DNA from: Phycisphaerae bacterium
GTDB taxonomy: Bacteria; Planctomycetota; Phycisphaerae; Sedimentisphaerales; Anaerobacaceae
DNA: 35,924 nucleotides
Assembly: GCA_016782865.1 (NCBI GenBank)
Contig: JADHXR010000077.1
Coordinates: forward strand, 1-35,924
Direction: 5' to 3'
How positions within the stretch are numbered: position 1 is the stretch's first letter; the number at the start of each line of letters is the position of its first letter. Positions 1 to 8,607 of the stretch are shown here, piece after piece. A program made the position numbers and the translations under genes. Under the pieces are notes generated by a model. That model had not been told where the DNA came from. It saw only the letters and a program-made list of their open reading frames with translations, and ran no database searches.

Positions 1-431
1 AAATCCATCTCAATACAAGAGAAATGAAATAGTTAGTGACAAGAGGGTCATTAAGGTAACAGAAATGATCATGTATAAAAGATGTAACGCACGTAAGTCC
101 TTGTTATTAAAGGATCCAGACGCTATTTGCATTCATAGGATACGATGACTGCGGCATTCGTATTGTCCTCGAGTTAGAATAGCTCCCCGGCCAAACCAGG
201 GGACACCATGCTTGCTTCTGCAGCCCCACGTTCGCAGGTCCCGTGGCAGATCGAACCTTCGTACTGAATCATCTTGGCACCTTTGACCGCAGCGCATTTC
301 CCGTCCTCCGCCGCCACAGAAGTACCGCGACCCTAAAGGCTTAAGTCCTGCTCTGTCAAACAGTTACCAGATCCACATCGGCTGAATACGGGCATCTACT
401 CACGGATCCGTTGCCTTGTCCGCCTTGTCGA
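1..431. other. Gene-free left edge
   Basis: No convincing gene is visible here. The first 180 bases are AT-rich and stop-rich. A 52-codon open stretch on the minus strand near 180-335 has no good start and no recognised motif. The region lies downstream of the oxidoreductase gene that ends at 432, and no clear terminator hairpin was found. Confidence 0.5.
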
Positions 432-1781
432 TTACAATTCCCAACCTTTTCGAGACGGTGGATTGATCAGTTCGTTTGCCGCAGCAGAGTTGGTGAAGCG
501 CATGTTATCGCGGTCCCATTCGAGCTTTTCGCCCAGCCTCTGCATTGCGATGATCCCCAACCGGGCCAGTTCGGTCAGCGGGCCACCGTAATCGAAATTC
601 GAGCCTGCCTGGCCCCCGGTCTTGATCGCATTGAGCCAATCCTGGTGGTGGCCCCTGACGCGCGGAATCGTCGGCTCGGGCGTCTCATAGGCCTTCATCT
701 TCGTCTCGGGGAAGATTCGCACGCCGCCGGCGCCATGCGAGCCGTACGAGATTTTGCCCTTGTCTCCGATGACAATCGCTCCGGTATCCGGCACCTTTCG
801 CCCCGGCTCCAGATCGGCCGGCCGCGGGATCTTTCTGTCGGCGCTGTGCCAGAGCAGCTTGACGGGACCGCGCCGGCCTTTCGCCGGGAACTGGAACGTT
901 ATCACCGAGCCTGACGGGAAGGTGTCGGCATGTTCGGTGGGATCATAATCGTCCGCCTCGGCCTGGATGGTCGTCGGAGCACCCAGATCAAGAGCCCAGA
1001 AGACCGGATCGACCACGTGACATACCCAGTCGCCGATCGTGCCCGAGCCGAACGGCAACCAGCCTCGCCAGCTACCGGGCAGATACATCGGATTGTATGG
1101 CCTGTTCTTGGCCGGTCCCAGCCACAGGTCCCAGTCCAGTTCGGGCGGAATCCGGTGGACTTCCTCGCGCTTCGAGAATTGGCGGATCTTACAGTGGTTC
1201 GCGCTGCAGGCGGCATGTACCTCAGTGACGTCTCCAATCGCCCCGTCCCAGATCCATTCGCAGAACGTGCGGATTGTATCGAATGAATGTCCCTGATTGC
1301 CCAATTGAGTCACCACCTTATGCTTGTGGGCGGCTTTCATAAGTTCGCGAATCTCGTAGATCGAATGCGCCAGCGGTTTTTCGCAGTATAGGTGCTTGCC
1401 TCTTCTGATCGCATCCATAGATGCAACGGCGTGAGTATGGTCCGGCGTGCAGACCGCCACGGCATCGAGCTGCTTATCCATCTCGTCCAGCATTTTGCGG
1501 AAATCCTGGTACCTCTTGGCGCGGGGGTGTTTCTTGGATGCATCGTCCATGCGTCTGGTGTCGACGTCACAGAGTGCGACAATGTTCTCGCCGCCGCAGC
1601 CGCCGACACTTGCTCCGCCTCGCCCGCCTACGCCTATGATCGCAATGTTCAGCTTGTCGCTGGGAGCGGCACCGGCCCTGCCGCCGAGTACGTGACGCGG
1701 CACGACGGTGAAGGCCGCAACTGTGCCTGCCGCACCGTATAGGAACTCGCGTCTTGAAGTCTTCTTGCTACCCTTGCTCAT
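432..1781 (-). CDS. Tat-exported Gfo/Idh/MocA family oxidoreductase
   Basis: A 449-residue NAD(P)-dependent oxidoreductase of the Gfo/Idh/MocA superfamily, probably acting on a sugar or sugar derivative outside the cytoplasm. The N-terminus carries a twin-arginine signal (SRREFLYGAAG, about residues 9-19). The Rossmann fold follows with the dinucleotide motif IAIIGVGGRGG (about 46-56), and the family's EKP motif is seen in CEKPLAHS. The C-terminal half contains the tryptophan-rich stretch WDLWLGPAKNRPYNP, common in exported planctomycete members. Length is normal. The start is supported by GGAGG seven bases upstream of ATG. It lies 67 bp downstream of a sulfatase on the same strand and is probably co-transcribed with it. 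Some relatives are GH109 glycosidases using an NAD-dependent mechanism, so hydrolase activity cannot be excluded; the substrate is unknown. Confidence 0.93.
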   Translation of the reverse strand: MSKGSKKTSRREFLYGAAGTVAAFTVVPRHVLGGRAGAAPSDKLNIAIIGVGGRGGASVGGCGGENIVALCDVDTRRMDDASKKHPRAKRYQDFRKMLDEMDKQLDAVAVCTPDHTHAVASMDAIRRGKHLYCEKPLAHSIYEIRELMKAAHKHKVVTQLGNQGHSFDTIRTFCEWIWDGAIGDVTEVHAACSANHCKIRQFSKREEVHRIPPELDWDLWLGPAKNRPYNPMYLPGSWRGWLPFGSGTIGDWVCHVVDPVFWALDLGAPTTIQAEADDYDPTEHADTFPSGSVITFQFPAKGRRGPVKLLWHSADRKIPRPADLEPGRKVPDTGAIVIGDKGKISYGSHGAGGVRIFPETKMKAYETPEPTIPRVRGHHQDWLNAIKTGGQAGSNFDYGGPLTELARLGIIAMQRLGEKLEWDRDNMRFTNSAAANELINPPSRKGWEL

Positions 1782-1848
1782 AATTAACCTCCAAACAGAA
1801 TACGTGGTATGGGCCCCTTAGCCCACCGGCTTTTCACCGTGTTTCAAA

Positions 1849-3375
1849 TTATCGAATCGATTCTTCAGGCAATTCTATTTTCACTCCCTCGTCGAGCGGC
1901 ATCTTGTCGTCAACGGCGCCGGTCTCCTTGAGCAGGCGGGCCAGCTCGGCCTCAAGCTCCTTGACGTGGGAGCTGTATTTCGGATCGTTGATCAAATTGT
2001 TCTTCTCGTTCGGATCTTCTTTCAGATTGTACAGCTCAGCCATGTGCCGGTCGGACGTGCCGTCCCCGTGAGGATAGTGGACGTATTTCCAACTATCCGT
2101 GCGGACACCCCGCACGTTGGGAGTGTAGGGGAACTGCTTCTCGTAGTTGTATTCGTAGAGCCAGGACTTGCGCCAGCCTCTTCTATCTCCTTCCAGCAGT
2201 TGCTTCCATGATTTGCCGTGGATGTTTTCGAGCGGCCTGGCCCGGCAAATATCGGCGATCGAGGGCGCCACGTCAATGTTCAGGACCTGCTCGGTTATGA
2301 CGGTGCCCTTCCTGATCAGCTTCGGGTAGCGAACGATCAGCGGGACGCGAATGCTCTCTTCGTGCATCGTGCGCTTATCGATCATTCCGTGCTCACCAAG
2401 CAGGAAGGAGTTGTCGCTGGTGAAGATGAACAGCGTGTTGTCGAGTTCGCCGATTTCTCCGAGTGTTTTGTATATCTCGCCAACGCTGTCGTCGACCGAG
2501 TTGATCGTGCCGGCGTAGCTGCGGACGAATGTGCCGAATATGTCCACGCCCTCGGGGCGCTTATCGGGAAAGTCCTTGCGGAAACCGTAGAGCGGGCCAT
2601 AGATGCCGTGCCATGTGTCGAGCCGTTCGGTGACCCATTTCGGCTTCGTTTCCAGGTGAAATCCCGTCTCCGGATAAGGGACCGGGACATCATCGTAGGT
2701 GTGCTTGTATTTTTCTTCCGGGACAAACGGGCCGTGAGGGGCCTTGTGGCCCAGGATCAGCATGAACGGCTTGTCGGTTTGGCGCTTGTCCTTCAACCAG
2801 TCCGCAGCCATCTTGGTGACGCACGTGGAATAATAGCCTTTGACGAGCTGACGGTCCCCGTTGATATTGAAGGTTGTGTCGTAGTATTTGCCCTGGCCCT
2901 TATGGGTGATCCAGTAATCGAAGCCGGGGCGTTTCTCATCGTCCTGCTCGCCCATGTGCCATTTACCGATGTAGGCGGTGTTGTAGCCTGTTTCCTGCAA
3001 GCGGCGCGGGTAGCTGGCCAGGTCCACGGGATAGTCGGTGAAGTTATTCATCACGCCGTGCGAATGGGCATACAACCCGGAAAGGAACGACGCCCTGCTC
3101 GGCGAACAAAGCGAAGTCGTAACGAACATGTTCTCAAACAGCGCACCTTCTTTCGCCAAACGATCCAGATGAGGAGTCTTCATGCCCAGCAGCGGCTTGG
3201 GCGCGCGGCCCAGGCAGTCCCATCGCTGGTCGTCGGTAAAGACCACTACGACATTGGGACGATCCTCACTTTTGTCGGCAACCTCGGTCGTTTGGCAACC
3301 GCCCAGTGCCATCCCCGCGGTCGTCAGACCGGCCACCTTCAAAAAATCCCGCCTTGCAATTCGACCTCTATTCAT
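1849..3375 (-). CDS. S1-type sulfatase, Tat-exported lipoprotein
   Basis: A 508-residue alkaline-phosphatase-fold sulfatase that should hydrolyse sulfate esters on a polysaccharide or small sulfated molecule. The leader has both a twin-arginine motif (ARRDFLKVAG) and a lipobox-like LGGC (about residue 27), suggesting Tat export followed by lipid anchoring. The metal-binding FTDDQRWD motif follows. The catalytic signature is CSPSRASFLSG, whose cysteine must be converted to formylglycine; no maturing enzyme is in the window. The SDNSFLLGEHG segment is the typical second metal/sulfate site. The start is supported by GGAGG six bases upstream. The protein resembles choline-sulfatase/glycan sulfatase subfamilies, but the substrate cannot be assigned. 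A possible promoter and LacI-like operator lie upstream (3427-3485). Confidence 0.95.
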   Translation of the reverse strand: MNRGRIARRDFLKVAGLTTAGMALGGCQTTEVADKSEDRPNVVVVFTDDQRWDCLGRAPKPLLGMKTPHLDRLAKEGALFENMFVTTSLCSPSRASFLSGLYAHSHGVMNNFTDYPVDLASYPRRLQETGYNTAYIGKWHMGEQDDEKRPGFDYWITHKGQGKYYDTTFNINGDRQLVKGYYSTCVTKMAADWLKDKRQTDKPFMLILGHKAPHGPFVPEEKYKHTYDDVPVPYPETGFHLETKPKWVTERLDTWHGIYGPLYGFRKDFPDKRPEGVDIFGTFVRSYAGTINSVDDSVGEIYKTLGEIGELDNTLFIFTSDNSFLLGEHGMIDKRTMHEESIRVPLIVRYPKLIRKGTVITEQVLNIDVAPSIADICRARPLENIHGKSWKQLLEGDRRGWRKSWLYEYNYEKQFPYTPNVRGVRTDSWKYVHYPHGDGTSDRHMAELYNLKEDPNEKNNLINDPKYSSHVKELEAELARLLKETGAVDDKMPLDEGVKIELPEESIR

Positions 3376-3426
3376 GATGCCTCCCTGTTTCCGGCTTCCA
3401 CCTTGAGTTCTGTTTGCATAAACCAG

Positions 3427-3440
3427 TGCAAACGTTTTGC
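3427..3440 (-). promoter_or_regulatory. LacI-family-like operator candidate
   Basis: The 14-mer TGCAAACGTTTTGC fits the central pattern TGnAAnCGnTTn of LacI/CcpA-type operators, deviating at the last two bases. It sits about 50 bp upstream of the sulfatase start and just downstream of a possible minus-strand promoter with TTGACA at 3485-3480. Position and symmetry suggest sugar-responsive control of the sulfatase and oxidoreductase pair. No regulator gene is present in the window. Confidence 0.3.
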
Positions 3441-3456
3441 CCGACTAATTGAGACT

Positions 3457-3485
3457 AATAAACCCGATAGCACCCGAGATGTCAA
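3457..3485 (-). promoter_or_regulatory. Possible sigma70 promoter of the sulfatase gene
   Basis: Read on the minus strand, a perfect -35 TTGACA (3485-3480) is followed after 17 bp by TTTATT (3462-3457), a weak -10. TATTAG at 19 bp spacing is an alternative. It faces the sulfatase start at 3375, leaving a leader of about 75 nt. The -35 is convincing and the -10 is not. Confidence 0.35.
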
Positions 3486-3548
3486 GCACGAGGGTTTGCG
3501 CCTTGCCGTTCGCCGGGCAGTGGTGCGGACGTTCGCTGTTGTGAGAAT

Positions 3549-6500
3549 CTACTCACCCGGCGACGGCGCCGCTGCGGTCCAGTTCTCCGGATCGTTGCCG
3601 TAATCAGAGGGAACGTTCCGCGTAAGCGATTTGCCGTACCCGTCCGGCCTGGCGGGCCAGGGATCCTGCCCGAGAGGATGAGAACCGTCGCTGTAAGTTA
3701 CCCAGTCCACAGAGATATAGTAACGAACGCCTTCGGCCTTCTCGCCCGGCTTCGAGAGCTGGACCTGTTCGCCGCTGTTGTCCAGTTTGCCCGGACCCCA
3801 CTCGAAAATCTGCACATCGTCGCCAACGGCAGGATAAGCATTACTGAATGCGTTCACGCTCTTGGCCAGGACCAGATATTCACCGGGGGCCATCGTCACG
3901 GCGAGCGGGAAATCGAAGCTGATACCTCCGCCGTCGGTCAACTGCCAAGGGACATCGACGAGCTGCTCGTTGTCGAACTCGGCCAACGTTACGCCGAAAT
4001 CGCCGATATTGAGCAATTCTATGTATTCCTCGTCCTGATTGCCCGAGGCCGGGTTGTACATAATCTCGTTGATTACTATCGGGCCGACCTTCGGGTAGGC
4101 GTTGTCGGCGCCCGGCGTGTTTCGGCTCATCGGCACGAAATTGTATGTGCCCATGATCTTGCGATGCCGGCCGAAAGCCACTGCTGTCTCCGAGGCGCCG
4201 AATTCCTCCTGCTCGTTGTATCCCGTCAGCATGCCGTCGGCCCCAGAGTGCAGATAAAGTGTTTCACCATTCTCGCTGAGGGCAAACGGCACATGACAAC
4301 CCGGATCGAGTGGATTTGCGAATTGCAGGTCTTCGTAGAATACGGCGTATCCCTGCGGTTCGATCGTCTCGCCAACGGCAATCTCGTACTTGGCAAAGTC
4401 GGAGTTGCTGTCACTGAGGAACCAGCCGCCGATGTCTATGGAGACATCGGTGCGGTTGTGCAGCTCTATCCAATCCGCGGCATCGGCGTGAGAATGCGCG
4501 AGCAACTCGTTGATCACTATGGCGCCGGGCATGGGAATGTCACTGGCGTCGTTGAAGCCGGGTGAGCCTCCGACAGCGGCGCTCGGGCGCCAGCCGCTCT
4601 TGCTGTCCCACTGGCCGGGGTCGGCGCCGGCGGGTTCTCGAATCGTCAAAGAGAAGCCCATGCCGTCAGTGACGTCATACCAGCCGTCCGCGTACTTGAA
4701 ATTCAGTATGGATTGCCCCGCCGCATCACGCAGTTCGATCCTCTCACCTGCGTTGTCCAGGCTGCCGAAGTACTCGCCGGCAATCCTGAGCCCCTGGCCG
4801 TAATGCGAGACAAAAGCGGCGGTGCCTGCGACCACGAGAGCGTATTCACCCGCTGCAAGCTCCATGCTCGGGAAAGTGAAATCTACTGCGTCGACGAATC
4901 GCACAAGGTTCAGATTCAACGACTCGGCACCGACATTCTTCAACTCTATGAATTCCGTGCCCGGATTGCCGGGGTTGTACATGATTTCTGTAACGCGCAA
5001 ATCTCGGGCGACAGGCCCCACGGCAAAAATCGCATCGTTAATCGCGCTCCAATGACCGCCACTGTAGACTCGCGCTTTGACATGTGTGCTCGCGGTTAAC
5101 GTGACAGATCCGGTATATCGTGGCCCGGCAGGATTTCGGGCCATATTCAAACGCGGGTCGGCGCCGTCGGTCGTATAGTAAATCGTGCCGGAGCCGTTAA
5201 GATTAGTCATTCTCAGGACAATCCCGGCGGAGTCCCAGCCGCCATGCGGATCGAATCGCGGCGCCTGCATATCTGGATACAGATCCTTTGCCTTGAGCTG
5301 GTTGAGTACTATGTTCGTGCGCTGCGGAAAGTACGTGTTCAGCAGCCAGTCCCGCTGGGCGACCCAGTGTTGGTCCCGTGTGAATCTGATGCCCCCCTGC
5401 TCGATGCGGTTGTCGCCCCAGCGGGCCGATTCGCCAACGACTGCGCGGTCGACCACATCCAGACGATGCCGATAGAGGGCCGCAGCATTGTCAACCGTCA
5501 GCAGGCCGTCGTTGAAGAAGTGGCGATGCACGTGGTCGGCAAAGAGCATGCGATACTCGGGGTTGCTCTTTAGCCTCTGATGCAGGTAAGCCGGGCTGCC
5601 GTAACCATCGTCCTTGCCGGTGACGTTGTCATTGAGAGCCTGCATGCCCTTCTCGGCATCCCAACTGTGGTATCGCCACCGGCCTTCGGGATCAAAAACA
5701 TTCCGCGAGGCGTACCAGTTCTGATGCGACCAGTCGGTATTGCCGTAATAGAAGTTTGTTATCATGTAATCGATGAAGTCGGGCACGTCCAGATACTGCC
5801 GAATCGACTGGTATCGAGCATCGGAGGACAACCCTGCCTGGGCGATGTCGAACATCCGGCGATAATCGGCGTTGGAGCCGCTGACGACTGTGTTGTAGTT
5901 GTGCTTGATCGAATCGTAATCCTTCTTGTTGCCGCCGAAGTACGAAGCGGCGAAAGAATCGTCCGGGCGCTCGTGCAGGTTGTACAGTCCCCAGTAGAGG
6001 CCGTTGAGATAGAGGTGGACGTGTTGTCCGTGGTGGCCGCTGCCGCCCAGGGCGTTTTGAATGTCCGATGCGAACTGGTCCCGGGTGTATTGCGCCTTTC
6101 TGCGCTGCGTATCGTTGTTGCCGTAATTCCAGGCGTTGTTGAGCCGGGCGTCCAGCACGAGCGTGTCGAAGCGGTCGGCCGCTCCTTCCTCGAAAAGAGA
6201 GAAACTGAGCTTCGTCGGTCCTTGGGGCTCCTGGAACTTGAGGCGCATTGACAGCTTGTCCGATTTCCACCCCGCTGTACTGCTGCCGCCGGCGATTCTT
6301 ACGACCGCGTCAATCTGAAATTGCCCCGTGGCGCCGGCCGCGTCGAAGAATTCAACCGAAACGGCCCTCTCGGCCTCTTCGTCGTACCGGTCCTCCCAAT
6401 CCGGGTTGGCGTAAATCCCGTCGCTCCTGCTGAACCAACTGTCGGCATCCGTCACCAGTGAAACGGTGGGCACGGATTTGAGATCGTCCTCGATCGCGCC

Positions 6501-7478
6501 GGCATAGTCGGCGACGACCAGAGGATCCATCTCATAGTCGGCCCCTTTGTGCCCCCACGTGTCGGCAAAGCCCTCGCCTGTTTGCCGAATCACGTCGCCT
6601 GCAAAGATGTAGGTTTGCGTATCAATGTCAGTGGGCAACTGCCCCGGCTTGAAGGCCATCGCCCGCAGAGTCGTCGTCGTGCTGATGTTAACCGGATCGC
6701 GATAGACGTCCCCACGCGTTTCACTGGGTGCACTGCCGTCCGTAGTGTAACGTATCGTGGCCCCCTCGGTCTCGGTTGCGATCGAAACGGAAAAAGGCGC
6801 ATCGTAGAAGCCTCGGTCGTGACTGAATTTCGTCTCGCCGACAACATCACTGATGCACGTGACATCGTTTCGCGTCCTTGGAGTGGGATTCTGGAAGTAG
6901 CCGTAACTGCCGTCGGCATCGCAGACGCCGTAGGAGACAAGCCCTCGCTGGCAGGGGTATTTCGGCGCGTATTGATGCGCTATTGTCACCCCGTCGGGCT
7001 TGACCAGGGCCAGATACTCGCCGTCGCGGTCCAACTGGAAGTTGGTGTGATAGTACGTTCCATCGAAATACGGGTAATTGCCGGGATGGTACTTCTGATC
7101 CTTTTCCGATGCGAAAAGAACCTTGTATTGGTCGCGGGCAATGATGATGTGAGGCAATCGCCACTTGGTTGGATCGTTCTCGTTATCGGTCAGATACCAG
7201 CCTTGAAGATTGACGGTCTGGGCCGTGCCGTTGTAGATCTCGATCCAGTCGGGTCTTACCCACTGCCCATCGACCCTGGCGGCAAGGCTGCTTCCCTTGT
7301 TCGCCATGAACTCGCTTATGATTACTTCCGATTCCGGTGCCCCTGGGTAAGCTCCTGCGGCAGCCCGACCGGGATATGCGATGCCTCCAGCCTGCCCGAT
7401 AGCTACAGCCGTTGCGAATAGTATTAACTTATGCAATTGCGAATACGTCATAAGTAAGAAGACTTGGCTACTGTGCAC
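3549..7478 (-). CDS. Secreted CotH-kinase / lamin-tail multidomain protein
   Basis: A 1309-residue exported protein. After a signal peptide (hydrophobic core LILFATAVAIGQA) come, approximately: lamin-tail domain (48-165, beginning VIISEFMANKG); a chitobiase/hexosaminidase C-terminal-like domain (213-293, IRYTTDGSAPSE); a CotH kinase-like region (330-735, with GLYNLHERPDDSF and YYGNTDWSHQNWY); a second chitobiase-like domain (737-820, IYYTTDGADPR); and three further lamin-tail domains (825-925, 985-1100, 1132-1230). CotH is known as an atypical protein kinase in spore coats; in planctomycetes this architecture is common and its role unproven. The listed start is GTG with AGAGG upstream; an ATG nine codons later also leaves a signal peptide. 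It is probably a surface or matrix protein. It is followed after 173 bp by the sulfatase. Confidence 0.9.
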   Translation of the reverse strand: MHSSQVFLLMTYSQLHKLILFATAVAIGQAGGIAYPGRAAAGAYPGAPESEVIISEFMANKGSSLAARVDGQWVRPDWIEIYNGTAQTVNLQGWYLTDNENDPTKWRLPHIIIARDQYKVLFASEKDQKYHPGNYPYFDGTYYHTNFQLDRDGEYLALVKPDGVTIAHQYAPKYPCQRGLVSYGVCDADGSYGYFQNPTPRTRNDVTCISDVVGETKFSHDRGFYDAPFSVSIATETEGATIRYTTDGSAPSETRGDVYRDPVNISTTTTLRAMAFKPGQLPTDIDTQTYIFAGDVIRQTGEGFADTWGHKGADYEMDPLVVADYAGAIEDDLKSVPTVSLVTDADSWFSRSDGIYANPDWEDRYDEEAERAVSVEFFDAAGATGQFQIDAVVRIAGGSSTAGWKSDKLSMRLKFQEPQGPTKLSFSLFEEGAADRFDTLVLDARLNNAWNYGNNDTQRRKAQYTRDQFASDIQNALGGSGHHGQHVHLYLNGLYWGLYNLHERPDDSFAASYFGGNKKDYDSIKHNYNTVVSGSNADYRRMFDIAQAGLSSDARYQSIRQYLDVPDFIDYMITNFYYGNTDWSHQNWYASRNVFDPEGRWRYHSWDAEKGMQALNDNVTGKDDGYGSPAYLHQRLKSNPEYRMLFADHVHRHFFNDGLLTVDNAAALYRHRLDVVDRAVVGESARWGDNRIEQGGIRFTRDQHWVAQRDWLLNTYFPQRTNIVLNQLKAKDLYPDMQAPRFDPHGGWDSAGIVLRMTNLNGSGTIYYTTDGADPRLNMARNPAGPRYTGSVTLTASTHVKARVYSGGHWSAINDAIFAVGPVARDLRVTEIMYNPGNPGTEFIELKNVGAESLNLNLVRFVDAVDFTFPSMELAAGEYALVVAGTAAFVSHYGQGLRIAGEYFGSLDNAGERIELRDAAGQSILNFKYADGWYDVTDGMGFSLTIREPAGADPGQWDSKSGWRPSAAVGGSPGFNDASDIPMPGAIVINELLAHSHADAADWIELHNRTDVSIDIGGWFLSDSNSDFAKYEIAVGETIEPQGYAVFYEDLQFANPLDPGCHVPFALSENGETLYLHSGADGMLTGYNEQEEFGASETAVAFGRHRKIMGTYNFVPMSRNTPGADNAYPKVGPIVINEIMYNPASGNQDEEYIELLNIGDFGVTLAEFDNEQLVDVPWQLTDGGGISFDFPLAVTMAPGEYLVLAKSVNAFSNAYPAVGDDVQIFEWGPGKLDNSGEQVQLSKPGEKAEGVRYYISVDWVTYSDGSHPLGQDPWPARPDGYGKSLTRNVPSDYGNDPENWTAAAPSPGE

Positions 7479-7580
7479 AAGCTTGCCTCTTGTCTCTTAT
7501 AGCAGATTTAGCACGTAATTTCAACGCAAATCCCCCATAGGATGACTTTCAAGAAAACCACAATTCCGGCCATTTTAGCG

Positions 7581-7609
7581 TTGCAGCAGCCTGGGTTTGG
7601 AGGTATAAT
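7581..7609 (+). promoter_or_regulatory. Consensus sigma70 promoter of first prepilin gene
   Basis: TTGCAG (7581-7586) is separated by exactly 17 bp from a perfect TATAAT (7604-7609). Transcription would start near 7616, giving a leader of about 55 nt before the prepilin start at 7672. The match is strong and correctly placed between divergent genes. Confidence 0.75.
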
Positions 7610-7671
7610 ATGGCACTGTGAATAAATTGAGGGTTGGGTAATGCCGGGGGCGTGAGCCAAGGAGTATGGTA

Positions 7672-8487
7672 ATGCACAAGCGAAGCGGATTTACATTGAT
7701 AGAGCTTCTGGTGGTGATCGCAATCATTGCGCTTCTGATGGCTATTCTGATGCCCGCGCTGGCGCGGGTGAAGGAACAGGCCAAAACCGTTGCGTGCCTG
7801 AGCAAGCTCAAGCAGTGGGGTCTGTATTTTTCAATGTACGCCGAGGACTATAACGGCCGATTCATGGCGGGCTTCACCGCCCAGCCTCAAGCCAATCGTT
7901 GGGTCTATGCGCTCGGCGAATACTACAAATGGGACGACGAGTTTACGTGCTGCCCCAGCGCAACGAAACCCTGGGTGGACGAAAACGGGGTGAATTCCGG
8001 CGCCGAGGGAACCAACGTCGGTGTCACCATGGCCTGGGGATACATAAATCAGGGCCATTGGAAAAAGCCGATGAAAGGCAGTTACGGAATCAACGGCTGG
8101 TGCGTCGACCCCCAGCCGGGCACGGAGGCGCATAGCGGCGGAGCCGCCTGGTTCTGGCGCGGTCCGACCGTTTCCGGGGCCTCGTACGTGCCGCTGTTCC
8201 TGGAGGCCCAGCGCTATAATGGTTGGGCGCTGCACACAGACAGACCGCCCAGCTATGACGGCGAGCGGTGGAACGACAATGCGCAGATGGGCCGCTATTG
8301 CCTCAACCGCCATGACAGTTTTGCCGGCTGCCTGTTCCTGGACTACTCAGCGCGCAAAGTCGGGCTCAAAGAGATGTGGACGCTAAAATGGCACAGAGAA
8401 TTCAATCAGACTGGCCCGTGGACAATGGCGGGCGGCGCAGTATCGAGCGACTGGCCCGAATGGATGCAGAACTTCAAGGACTACTGA
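7672..8487 (+). CDS. Type II/IV prepilin-like protein with variant H-X9-D tail
   Basis: A 271-residue pseudopilin-like protein. The N-terminus MHKRSGFTLIELLVVIAII is a classical prepilin peptidase site: cleavage before F with glutamate at position +5, followed by the hydrophobic helix that packs into a pilus or pseudopilus. The rest is the large globular domain typical of planctomycete multi-copy pilins, ending with the LKWHREFN motif. Near the C-terminus H-DSFAGCLFL-DY matches H-X9-D, but with tyrosine where the glycine of H-X9-DG is expected. The start at 7672 rather than the ATG at 7666 is chosen because AAGGAG (7659-7664) is then correctly spaced and the start aligns with the paralogue at 8608. 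No secretion ATPase or secretin is nearby. Confidence 0.9.
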   Translation: MHKRSGFTLIELLVVIAIIALLMAILMPALARVKEQAKTVACLSKLKQWGLYFSMYAEDYNGRFMAGFTAQPQANRWVYALGEYYKWDDEFTCCPSATKPWVDENGVNSGAEGTNVGVTMAWGYINQGHWKKPMKGSYGINGWCVDPQPGTEAHSGGAAWFWRGPTVSGASYVPLFLEAQRYNGWALHTDRPPSYDGERWNDNAQMGRYCLNRHDSFAGCLFLDYSARKVGLKEMWTLKWHREFNQTGPWTMAGGAVSSDWPEWMQNFKDY

Positions 8488-8513
8488 AAATGACCGCTCG
8501 GAGATTATTGCCC

Positions 8514-8543
8514 TTGACCGGACGACAGGTAATCTGGTATAAA
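8514..8543 (+). promoter_or_regulatory. Sigma70 promoter of second prepilin gene
   Basis: TTGACC (8514-8519) and TATAAA (8538-8543) are separated by 18 bp in the gap between the two prepilin genes. Transcription would start near 8550, about 58 nt before the second start codon. The second pilin can therefore be expressed independently of the first. Confidence 0.7.
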
Positions 8544-8607
8544 TGGGAAGCTGATTTTGTCTTTCGACAGTACGAGTAGCGGAAAAAAGAGCAAAGGAGT
8601 CTGAATC

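Noticed and set aside
180..335. Minus-strand 52-codon stretch with cysteines (EDGKCAAVKGAKMIQYEGSI)
   Set aside because: No start codon with a ribosome-binding site, no family recognised, bounded closely by stops; could not be supported as a gene.
411..914. Plus-strand frame of 167 codons
   Set aside because: It lies entirely antisense to the oxidoreductase gene, which has clear family motifs; high-GC shadow frames are expected.
2218..3603. Long plus-strand frame of 461 codons
   Set aside because: It is antisense to the sulfatase with its CSPSR signature and contains no recognisable motif; third-position bias explains the open frame.
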